Assembly (NCBI GenBank): GCA_947283485.1
Contig: CAMYOU010000001.1
Location: forward strand, 1-64,000
Direction: 5' to 3'
From: an uncultured Peptostreptococcaceae bacterium
GTDB lineage: Bacteria; Bacillota; Clostridia; Tissierellales; Peptoniphilaceae
DNA length: 64,000 nt
Under the pieces are notes generated by a model. It was not told the DNA's origin, made no database searches, and saw nothing but the letters and a program-made list of their open reading frames with translations. The translations under genes and the position numbers were made by a program. Below are positions 24,665-31,606 of this stretch, one piece after another (position 1 is the stretch's first letter; every line of letters begins with the position of its first letter).

Positions 24665-26041
24665 CTACTCCTTCGGCAAGGCACTGTAGAGGGTCTTCCC
24701 CGCCTCATTCTTGGGAATTTTCTCAATCATTCGAATCTCGATCGCACTCGGGTGGATCGAAAAATTCTCGTTCATGTACGCACGGATCTTCGCCTCGTCC
24801 CCGCCTACGGCGTAGAGGATGAGTTTGTCGTCCACGCCCGTCGTCGCCACTTCAATCTCCATCGCTTTCGCAACTTTGCGTTCGACTTCGTCGAGATTCG
24901 TGCGATTGCCGAAAATCTTGAGAAATCTTTTTTTGCGTCCGACGATGCGGATATAACCATCGACATCGAGCTTGGCGATGTCGCCCGTGTGCAGTACGCC
25001 ATGCCGTTCATCCCCCAGCAAGAGATCCTCTCGCGAAGTCGCGTAGCCGAGCGTGACATTGGGTCCGCGATAGAGAAGTTCCCCGACGACATCGGGATCG
25101 GTCGTCTCTCCGTCGTCCGTCAGAATCGAGAATTTGCCGCCCGGGATGGCTTTCCCCGCCGTTCCGTTTTTTTCCTCGGCTTCCTCCCACGGCACATAAC
25201 TCATGCGCGCGGTCGCCTCGCACTGCCCGTACATGACGATGAATTTCTTCCCCGTCTCTTTGGCATAGTCGACATAGGTCTTTTGCAGATTCTCAGGGAG
25301 ATGCCCGCCCGCCTGCGTGAGATACTTGAGCGACGGAAGATCCATCGTGCGGAAACGGAGCCTTTCGAGCATGGCGTAGGTGTACGGTACGCCGCCGAAC
25401 GTCGTCGCGCCCTCGCGTTTGAAAAATTCCCAGAAACCCGCATCGAAGAGCGTCTTCTCCGTCAAGAGAATCGTCGCCCCCACGAGGACATGCGAGTGAA
25501 TGATTGAGAGCCCGTACGTATAGTGCATGGGCAAAGTCGTAATCGGTCGATCTTTTTGATTGATATCGAGATACGCCGCAATCTGTCTGGCGTTTGCGAG
25601 TACATTCCGCTCCGACTGCCGCACAAACTTGGGACTGCCCGTCGATCCCGAAGTCGTTAGGAGGAGTTTATTGACGGGGTTTTTCTTGCCCGTCGGGCGG
25701 AGCCTTACCAGACCGTAGTCCAAGATCGTAAGATCCGGATGCAAAAAAACCCCTGCGCCGAGCGGTGCGCAGAGGTCTTCTACCTCGTAAGCCTCCGGGA
25801 TTTCCCGAAGAGCATCCGGCCTGTCATGTGGTAGGAGCATTACGGTGGCACCCGCTTCCATGAGTGCAAGGTACGCAACGAGACTTCCGGGCGTATTCGA
25901 AGCGACAAGCGCGACCAGTCGATTTTCACCGCCGAGATACGCTTTTACTTGCGATACATACTCCTCCGCCTCGCCATACGTTCCGTGCGCATGTTCGCTG
26001 ATCCAGAGCGTACGATCCTTCTTATCCGTGAAATTCCACAT
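24665..26041 (-). CDS. AMP-dependent synthetase/ligase (ANL superfamily)
   Basis: A 458-residue adenylating enzyme. Core motifs in order: LLTTSGSTGSPKF (A3), YGQCEATARMSY (A5), LHTGDIAKLDVDGYIRIVGR (A7) and PKNEAGKTLY (A10, with the catalytic Lys). It lies directly after the ACP gene (11-base gap, AGGAGG), the arrangement used to load a carboxylic or amino acid onto a dedicated carrier protein. Shorter than typical acyl-CoA ligases, closer to stand-alone loading domains. The substrate cannot be predicted by eye. Supplies the second building block, or the starter, of the operon's unknown product. Confidence 0.88.
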   Translation of the reverse strand: MWNFTDKKDRTLWISEHAHGTYGEAEEYVSQVKAYLGGENRLVALVASNTPGSLVAYLALMEAGATVMLLPHDRPDALREIPEAYEVEDLCAPLGAGVFLHPDLTILDYGLVRLRPTGKKNPVNKLLLTTSGSTGSPKFVRQSERNVLANARQIAAYLDINQKDRPITTLPMHYTYGLSIIHSHVLVGATILLTEKTLFDAGFWEFFKREGATTFGGVPYTYAMLERLRFRTMDLPSLKYLTQAGGHLPENLQKTYVDYAKETGKKFIVMYGQCEATARMSYVPWEEAEEKNGTAGKAIPGGKFSILTDDGETTDPDVVGELLYRGPNVTLGYATSREDLLLGDERHGVLHTGDIAKLDVDGYIRIVGRKKRFLKIFGNRTNLDEVERKVAKAMEIEVATTGVDDKLILYAVGGDEAKIRAYMNENFSIHPSAIEIRMIEKIPKNEAGKTLYSALPKE

Positions 26042-26052
26042 GACATCGCCTC

Positions 26053-26298
26053 CTAAAGATCGATTCCGTATTTGTCACGCAAAATTTCGATGCCCTTTTC
26101 GTACGTCGAAAAACCGAAGACGTCGATCGTCTCCATGACGATGAGAAACGCCTCTTCCATCTCCGCGATCATGTTCATGTGACCGACGCTGTCCCAAGTG
26201 GGCACGCTCTGATAATGGAGTTCTCCCGAGTCGATTTGCTCGTCCGTTACATTGAGTGAATTTTTGAAAATCTTGCGATATTTCTCGAGTTTCGTCAT
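26053..26298 (-). CDS. Dedicated acyl carrier protein
   Basis: An 81-residue acidic helical protein with the phosphopantetheine attachment site at Ser37 in WDSVGHMNMI. It is more diverged than a housekeeping AcpP (no DSLD motif, Trp before the Asp), so it is likely a pathway-specific carrier. Its ATG overlaps the preceding stop (ATGA), and the AMP-ligase follows 11 bases on. An acyl or aminoacyl group would be tethered here for the LuxE/LuxC pair or the thioesterase. Confidence 0.85.
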   Translation of the reverse strand: MTKLEKYRKIFKNSLNVTDEQIDSGELHYQSVPTWDSVGHMNMIAEMEEAFLIVMETIDVFGFSTYEKGIEILRDKYGIDL

Positions 26299-26627
26299 AC
26301 ATTGGCTCCTCTCTTGACCACTAACGGCACCGTATTCTTGAGTGCCGGTTTTTTCATAAACAGAATGCGATCAACGGTGAGGAACGTCTCGTCGGTGATG
26401 CATCCCTTTACTTCGGGCAGGACGACAATCTTGACGCCCTCGACCTCCTCGTAGGAGATCCCCTCGGGGATTTCTCCCGCGCCGACAAAAGCCTCCGGCT
26501 CTACGGAAGTCACACCCTCCGAAGAGCAACCACAACCTGAAAAATTGGTCGTATATTTCCCTTGAATCTGATAAAACGATCCATTTTCTTTTTTGAGATA
26601 ATCGATCGCTTGTTTGTCAATCCGCAT
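26295..26627 (-). CDS. Small cysteine protein, possibly HesB/IscA-like, heading the LuxCE operon
   Basis: A 110-residue protein with a compact GCGC motif (C32, C34) followed by EPEAFVGAGEIPE and YEEVEGVKIVV. That layout recalls small HesB/IscA-like or CC/Se-motif proteins whose hallmark is a vicinal Cys or selenocysteine pair followed by a yevdGikVyv strand. Assignment is tentative. Start chosen for AAGGAGG 6 bases upstream. It is coupled to the ACP gene by ATGA. Possible roles are Fe-S or thiol redox work for the pathway, or transient acyl transfer through the Cys pair. Confidence 0.6.
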   Translation of the reverse strand: MRIDKQAIDYLKKENGSFYQIQGKYTTNFSGCGCSSEGVTSVEPEAFVGAGEIPEGISYEEVEGVKIVVLPEVKGCITDETFLTVDRILFMKKPALKNTVPLVVKRGANV

Positions 26628-26688
26628 GGATAACCTCCTTCGTTCGATGGTCGGAAGAATCGGCTCGTGCGCCTCGTTTCCGATGGAC

Positions 26689-26717
26689 AAAAAGGGAGTC
26701 GGTAAGATCCGGCTCCC
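26689..26717 (-). terminator. Terminator between the abf permease and the LuxCE operon
   Basis: A 9-bp stem (GGGAGCCGG / CCGACTCCC, one mismatch) followed by T5 on the minus strand. No clear promoter lies in the 60 bases before the small cysteine gene, so some read-through from the abf operon may drive the LuxCE operon. Confidence 0.75.
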
Positions 26718-26737
26718 CATTTTGCCGTACATTCATT

Positions 26738-28141
26738 TTACTCTGCTTGTGCTTTTTCGTTAAGCTCTTCTTCCTTCAAAGATTCTTCAAGATTCTTTTG
26801 TCTTTCTTGTCTGATCATCTCTCTCGAGTAGAGGGCAAGATAGAGCACGATACCGACTGCAAGACCCCATGCAGCACCTTTTGCCGCAATGACGCCGCCC
26901 ATGACGCCGGCAAGACCTTTATCCGTGTCGTTTTCGCAAAGGTCGATGGCAAGACGAACACAGATGAAGCCCTGTACCAAGAGGGTAACGGAAAGTGCGG
27001 TCGGAAGGATCGGGTTGACGAACGAAACGATCGCCGTGCACATTACGGAAATAAATGTCATCCAACGGAACGAGCCGACGCCGGAGTAGATGGAATCCAT
27101 CTTGTCGCGACCGTCTTTATAACGTTGCGATACGGAAGCGGTAACGGCCGCCCAGAGCGGTCCGCAAAGAGTCGGATACGGGCAGACAAGACCCTCAACG
27201 GTATTACGTACACCGGAGATGATGTTCGAACGGTTGGCGTCGAAGACGATCTTCTCGTCTTGACGGATGACATCGGCTTCGTGCAGGAGTGCTTCGGAGG
27301 TGACAAAGTCGCCGAATGCGATGATGTAAGTAACAATAGCTTGCGGAATTGCTTTTAAGAACATTTGTCCGGTCGGCCAACCGAGGGCGAACGGGCTCAT
27401 GCTGTTCCAGATACCTTTGAAGTCGGGCACGTAGAAAATCGGGAAAACATCGAATTTGTCATACACAATCTCCTTGACGATCACGCCGACGATGATGCAG
27501 ACGATAACCGACGGCAACATGCCGAGACCGCCGACGGTATCCCAGAATTTGCTCTTCTTTCTCCAAGCCGAGAAGACTTGCGAGAAGAGGCAGAAGAATG
27601 CGACGAATGCGCCAACGAGAATCGTGATCGGAAGTTTATCGACACGTTTGCCGGGTGCAAATTCACCGAATATAGCCGCAAAACCTGCGCCCATAAGGAT
27701 ACCGGATTTGATCGATGCAGGAACGATCGAGAGAAGTTTGTTTGCGATGCCGGTGATACCCATGATGATGAAGATGGCAGCAACCATAAGTTGCAGTGCG
27801 CACATCAGGCGGATACGTTCCGGACCCATCGGAGCCGTTGCGAGGAAGCCGATGGTAAGCGGAATCGACGGGGTAATCCAGCCCGGAACGACAGGGTCAC
27901 CCCAGGTAGCATGTAAGGTATAAAGGAAGCCGTTGATGATGACCATGCCCCAAGCGATCTCGAAGGGCATACCGAGTTGTTCCGTGATGACAGGGATTGC
28001 ACCCAAGCAGGTCGCACACATAAGAATTGCTTGGAAAGCTTCCGGAAGCTCGATGCGATAGTGTACGAATGGTAGACGAAATACGAACATTCCAAGGCGT
28101 ATGCCCGGTTGTTCTTTGCCATACTCGCGTTTCATTGCCAT
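26738..28141 (-). CDS. Putative NCS2-like membrane permease of the 4-hydroxybutyrate operon
   Basis: A 467-residue integral membrane protein with about 12 to 14 hydrophobic segments and a charged cytoplasmic C terminus (EESLKEEELNEKAQAE). Stretches such as FGDFVTSEALLHEADVI and LVCPYPTLCGPLWAAVTASV resemble the substrate region of uracil/xanthine-type (NCS2) or SulP-fold carriers, but no close family is recognised. It is the last gene after abfD, the NifU-like gene and the CoA-transferase, separated from the latter by a strong hairpin. A carrier for 4-hydroxybutyrate, GABA or another C4 acid is the natural inference; a base permease is the alternative. Confidence 0.75.
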   Translation of the reverse strand: MAMKREYGKEQPGIRLGMFVFRLPFVHYRIELPEAFQAILMCATCLGAIPVITEQLGMPFEIAWGMVIINGFLYTLHATWGDPVVPGWITPSIPLTIGFLATAPMGPERIRLMCALQLMVAAIFIIMGITGIANKLLSIVPASIKSGILMGAGFAAIFGEFAPGKRVDKLPITILVGAFVAFFCLFSQVFSAWRKKSKFWDTVGGLGMLPSVIVCIIVGVIVKEIVYDKFDVFPIFYVPDFKGIWNSMSPFALGWPTGQMFLKAIPQAIVTYIIAFGDFVTSEALLHEADVIRQDEKIVFDANRSNIISGVRNTVEGLVCPYPTLCGPLWAAVTASVSQRYKDGRDKMDSIYSGVGSFRWMTFISVMCTAIVSFVNPILPTALSVTLLVQGFICVRLAIDLCENDTDKGLAGVMGGVIAAKGAAWGLAVGIVLYLALYSREMIRQERQKNLEESLKEEELNEKAQAE

Positions 28142-28170
28142 AAAAATTACTCCTTTTTTTGAAAAATAGA

Positions 28171-28206
28171 TTAGGGGTGCGGAAGGAGCACTTCCGCGAC
28201 CCCTAA
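28171..28206 (-). terminator. Strong hairpin between CoA-transferase and permease genes
   Basis: Two stacked stems (TTAGGGGT/ACCCCTAA and GCGGAAG/CTTCCGC) separated by one bulged base, with a 5-base loop. Only an interrupted T run (TCTATTTTTC) follows, so it probably lowers, and does not abolish, expression of the permease. Confidence 0.7.
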
Positions 28207-28213
28207 CAGGCGA

Positions 28214-29509
28214 TTAGAATTTTTCGTGGAATCTCTTCTCGAACTCGACTTTGAGTTCATCACGAAAATCGGGATGTGCGATATTGATGAGTTGTCTTGC
28301 ACGCTCGCGGAGCGTTTCGCCCTTGAGGTGTGCAATGCCGTATTCGGTGATGACATAGTCTACATCGTTACGGCTGGTCGTGACAGCTGCACCTTCATCG
28401 AGGAATGCAACGATCTTCGAAGCTTTGCCCTTGACGGTCGAAGGCATTGCCATGATGGCTTTGCCGTTCTTTGCCATGCCTGCACCGCGAACAAAGTCGA
28501 CCTGTCCGCCGACGCCGGAAATCTGTTTGAGTCCAATGGATTCGGAGGCTACCTGACCCATTAAATCGACAGCGACGCAGGAGTTGATCGAGATGATGTT
28601 GTCGTTCTTGCAGACGACCATCGGATGGTTGACAAAGTCTACCGGTGCCATATAGACAGCGGGGTTGTCGTTGACCCAATCATAGAGTTTTTTCGTACCC
28701 ATGAGGAACGTTACAACCAGTTTCCCGGGCATAAAACTCTTTGCTTTGCCGGTGACGACACCGTCTTCGATGAGTTTTAGGATGCCGTCCGAGAACATCT
28801 CGGAATGGATGCCGAGATCTTTCTTCTCGCCGAGGAATGCGAGTACCGCATCGGGGATTGCACCGATACCGAGCTGAAGTGTGTCGCCGTCTTCGATGAG
28901 GCTTGCACAATAGCGTCCGATTTCGCGCTCAATATCTCCGATCTTCGGAGGTTGGAGTTCGATGATCGGGCGATCGCATTCAACGAGATAGTCGATGTCG
29001 CTTACATGGATGAAGTTGTCACCGAGGGTACGCGGCATCTCTTTGTTGACTTGTGCGATGACGATTTTTGCAGCCTCTGCAGCGGGTTTCGTGTAGTCGC
29101 TCGATACGCCGAATGAGAAATAGCCATGTTCGTCCATCGAGGAAACTTGGATGAGTGCGACATCTACGGGGAGCGTCGTTTTCCAGAGTTTCGGTACTTC
29201 GTGGAAGAATACGGGGGTAAAGTCTGCACGACCTTCTTCTACGGCTTTGCGCGTCGTTCCGCCCACAAAGATTGCATTGTGATGAAAATGCTTCTCATTT
29301 TCGGGTAAGCAATATTCTGCTTTGCCCATGGCAACCATGTGAACGAGTTCGACGTTTTCATATTGCTCTTTGTTCGCAACCATCGCGTCGACAAGTGCGC
29401 TCGGTTCGCCGCAAGCATGACCGACGACGACGCGATTGCCGGATTTAATGTGTTTGACTGCTTCTTCAGCACTCACACATTTGGATTTGTAAAGTTCTTG
29501 AACGTTCAA
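28214..29509 (-). CDS. abfT: 4-hydroxybutyrate CoA-transferase
   Basis: A 431-residue family I CoA-transferase of the 4-hydroxybutyrate/acetyl-CoA type (Cat2/AbfT), forming 4-hydroxybutyryl-CoA from acetyl-CoA or butyryl-CoA. The catalytic glutamate is E237 in GIHSEMFSDG, and LQLGIGAIPDAVL plus GVGGQVDFVRGA are characteristic. Translation starts at TTG, chosen because GGAGG is 6 bases upstream and it overlaps the NifU-like stop (TTGA). The neighbouring dehydratase uses its product, which supports the specific name over a generic acetyl-CoA hydrolase. Confidence 0.93.
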   Translation of the reverse strand: MNVQELYKSKCVSAEEAVKHIKSGNRVVVGHACGEPSALVDAMVANKEQYENVELVHMVAMGKAEYCLPENEKHFHHNAIFVGGTTRKAVEEGRADFTPVFFHEVPKLWKTTLPVDVALIQVSSMDEHGYFSFGVSSDYTKPAAEAAKIVIAQVNKEMPRTLGDNFIHVSDIDYLVECDRPIIELQPPKIGDIEREIGRYCASLIEDGDTLQLGIGAIPDAVLAFLGEKKDLGIHSEMFSDGILKLIEDGVVTGKAKSFMPGKLVVTFLMGTKKLYDWVNDNPAVYMAPVDFVNHPMVVCKNDNIISINSCVAVDLMGQVASESIGLKQISGVGGQVDFVRGAGMAKNGKAIMAMPSTVKGKASKIVAFLDEGAAVTTSRNDVDYVITEYGIAHLKGETLRERARQLINIAHPDFRDELKVEFEKRFHEKF

Positions 29510-29814
29510 CAGACGCCTCCTTCATTGTGTTTCCGTCTTAGCATGCTCTTTGCAAATTCTAGGATATCGGGACTGATTTCCGTTTGCAAGATGACATCCT
29601 TAACGGCGTCGCCGAGTTCCTCCTTGAGTCTCTCGGCGACGACGGATTCGGTTGTTAATTGAGCGGAGGGACATCCTTGGCAATTGCCGTAGAGTGTAAT
29701 ATAGACGATACCGTCCTCGATCTTCGTGACGGCGATGTCGCCGCCATGCTCGAGGATATAAGGTTTTACTTTCTCCTCGATGATCTTTTCTACAATCGTT
29801 CTGTCAATGGCCAT
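29506..29814 (-). CDS. NifU C-terminal-domain Fe-S protein
   Basis: A 102-residue protein made of just the NifU C-terminal (Nfu) domain, which carries or delivers a [4Fe-4S] cluster through a CxxC pair, here YGNCQGCPSAQ. The N terminus RTIVEKIIEEKVKPYILEHGGDI matches the family. Start chosen for AGGAGGA 5 bases upstream; it overlaps the CoA-transferase start. Placed directly after abfD, whose product needs a [4Fe-4S] cluster, so it may be a dedicated cluster carrier for the dehydratase. Confidence 0.92.
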   Translation of the reverse strand: MAIDRTIVEKIIEEKVKPYILEHGGDIAVTKIEDGIVYITLYGNCQGCPSAQLTTESVVAERLKEELGDAVKDVILQTEISPDILEFAKSMLRRKHNEGGVC

Positions 29815-29835
29815 GGAGTCCTCCTCTGGTTTCAA

Positions 29836-31302
29836 TTATTCTTCGTCTTTCGATACGTCAACGTGTGCAATCCTGCGAGCCATTTCTTTCTTAGCCGGGA
29901 GATTGCCTTGGCGGCTGATCATGATTCTCTGAGCTTGCGGGCTACCTGCGCCGTGCATGGACTCAGTCTTGTAGCCGACTGCTGCCGTACCGAGGCTTAG
30001 GTTCTCGATCAGGCGCATAACGCGAAGTCTGTTCTCGGTATCCGTGCCTTTTCTGCCTTGATAGTATTTCTTCATAACAGGTCCGATCTTCGGATCGCGG
30101 AAGTCTTTTTCGCTCGGGAGCGTAACCATGAGACCGCCGGCGATGTCTTCTGCAAGACGACCGATCGTGTACGGGAATCTCGTTACGTTCTGTTTGCAGA
30201 CGTTTGCGAGTAGAAGGTCGATGAGGTATGCACCGGATTCGGTCTTCGTGCCTTCATACGAGCAAGCAAGGGAGCATGCCCACATGGTTTCGTTGAGGTG
30301 CATCATCTCGATGAGTTTGTCTTTGATGTGCGAAGCTTTTTGTGCGCCGTTGTAGTCAGCTGCAAGTGCTGCCGCACCGATTAGGACGTCGCCTACACCG
30401 GTCTTGCATGCGTAAGATTGTCTGTGATAGCCTGCGAAACGCTCAACGAGCATGCCGGCATATTTATTTTCTCTGCACATGAAGACTCTTTCCATCGGTA
30501 CGAATACATGGTCGAGAACAACGAGGCATTCATGTCCGCCATATGTGTTGTTACCGAGGTCGATGTCAGCGCCTTCTTCGAGCTTTCTGGTGTCGCAAGA
30601 TTGACGACCCATGATCATGAACATGCCTTTGACATCCGACGGAACTGCGAAAGATACTGCATAGTCCTTGTCAGCGTCGCCCATTGCTTGGGTCGGCATG
30701 AAGATGTGCTCGTGGGAGTTCAGAGATCCGGTCTGGTGGCATTTTGCACCGGTTACGACGATACCGTCTTCACGAACTTCGTTGATGTGTAGGAAGAGAT
30801 CGGGATCCGGTTGTGCGTGCGGAGCAAGACCGCGGTCACCCTTCGGGTCGGTCATTGCGCCGTCTACCGTAAGGTCGTTCTCTTGTACATAGAGAAGGTA
30901 TTTTTGGAATCTTTCATGATAGTCCGTACCATATTCCTTGTCCATTTCATAAGTAGTGGAATAAAGTGCGTTGAAAGCGTCCATACCTACGCAACGTTGG
31001 AAGCAGGATGCCGTCTTTTGACCGAGAAGTCTTTGCATCTTGATCTTCTTAACGAGATCTTCGGGGCTTTGATGAATGTGCGTGAAACGGTTGATGACTT
31101 GACCCGTAAGATGGGATTTTGCGGTTACAAGATCCTTGTATTCATCTTGTTGTGCGAGTTCATAAGTCATTGCTACCGCATTCATCGAAGGACGAATGAT
31201 GGGGTTATCTACTACGTTCTCTACCCTCTTGCCGAACATGTACACCTCAAGGTTCAGTTTTCTCAAACTCTCGATGTACTCTTCTCTTGTCTTTAATGCC
31301 AT
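29836..31302 (-). CDS. abfD: 4-hydroxybutyryl-CoA dehydratase / vinylacetyl-CoA delta-isomerase
   Basis: A 488-residue FAD and [4Fe-4S] enzyme that dehydrates 4-hydroxybutyryl-CoA to crotonyl-CoA by a ketyl-radical route. Cluster ligands are visible as C100 and C104 (ASCFQRCVG), H293 and C299 (GYHRQSYACKTG). In the Clostridium aminobutyricum enzyme the ligands are C99, C103, H292 and C299, so the His-Cys spacing here is 6 where 7 is expected. ATG chosen over an upstream GTG that sits on the ribosome site. First gene of the operon behind a sigma-54 promoter. Confidence 0.95.
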   Translation of the reverse strand: MALKTREEYIESLRKLNLEVYMFGKRVENVVDNPIIRPSMNAVAMTYELAQQDEYKDLVTAKSHLTGQVINRFTHIHQSPEDLVKKIKMQRLLGQKTASCFQRCVGMDAFNALYSTTYEMDKEYGTDYHERFQKYLLYVQENDLTVDGAMTDPKGDRGLAPHAQPDPDLFLHINEVREDGIVVTGAKCHQTGSLNSHEHIFMPTQAMGDADKDYAVSFAVPSDVKGMFMIMGRQSCDTRKLEEGADIDLGNNTYGGHECLVVLDHVFVPMERVFMCRENKYAGMLVERFAGYHRQSYACKTGVGDVLIGAAALAADYNGAQKASHIKDKLIEMMHLNETMWACSLACSYEGTKTESGAYLIDLLLANVCKQNVTRFPYTIGRLAEDIAGGLMVTLPSEKDFRDPKIGPVMKKYYQGRKGTDTENRLRVMRLIENLSLGTAAVGYKTESMHGAGSPQAQRIMISRQGNLPAKKEMARRIAHVDVSKDEE

Positions 31303-31354
31303 TTTTGTCACACTCCTTCAAATTTTTTGGCCTACTTGCCTACGCCTATATATA

Positions 31355-31371
31355 TGCAAGACCCGTGCCAA
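31355..31371 (-). promoter_or_regulatory. Sigma-54 (-24/-12) promoter of the abf operon
   Basis: The minus strand reads TTGGCACGGGTCTTGCA, matching the sigma-54 consensus TGGCACG-N4-TTGCA exactly. It lies about 53 bases before the abfD ATG and next to the gene of a sigma-54 activator, so regulation by RpoN plus this activator is very likely. Confidence 0.93.
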
Positions 31372-31383
31372 CTTTTTTAGGTA

Positions 31384-31424
31384 AAACGATCTCTCTCACC
31401 TCTAAGAGGACTTTGATATCGTTT
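31384..31424 (-). promoter_or_regulatory. Nested inverted repeats upstream of the sigma-54 promoter
   Basis: AAACGATATC and GAGATCGTTT form 10-base arms (one mismatch) around a second palindrome CCTCTAAGAGG (31399-31409). Centred about 33 bases upstream of the -24 element; possible activator or bending-protein site. Confidence 0.4.
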
Positions 31425-31456
31425 GCATGAAGTCGCGTACTGCCGTCAATATGAAC

Positions 31457-31468
31457 ATTCTCGAGAAT
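31457..31468. promoter_or_regulatory. Candidate enhancer palindrome for the sigma-54 activator
   Basis: The perfect 12-base palindrome ATTCTCGAGAAT lies about 90 bases upstream of the -24 element, the usual distance for an upstream activator sequence of a sigma-54 regulator. Confidence 0.5.
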
Positions 31469-31536
31469 CTATACCAAAAATGAACGGCATCGCATTCGGC
31501 ACGAAAATTTTGCTCTTAAAAAATAATATTTCTCTT

Positions 31537-31587
31537 AAAAAACAAAAATTGCGTATTTGCAAATTCAGCTTTGCATATACGCAATTT
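31537..31587 (-). terminator. Terminator of the sigma-54 activator gene
   Basis: Eighteen-base arms (31546-31563 and 31570-31587; one mismatch) around a 6-base loop, followed on the minus strand by TTTTTGTTTTTT. It ends the activator transcript just ahead of the abf control region. Confidence 0.85.
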
Positions 31588-31606
31588 ATTTTATGCCGTA
31601 TTTATC

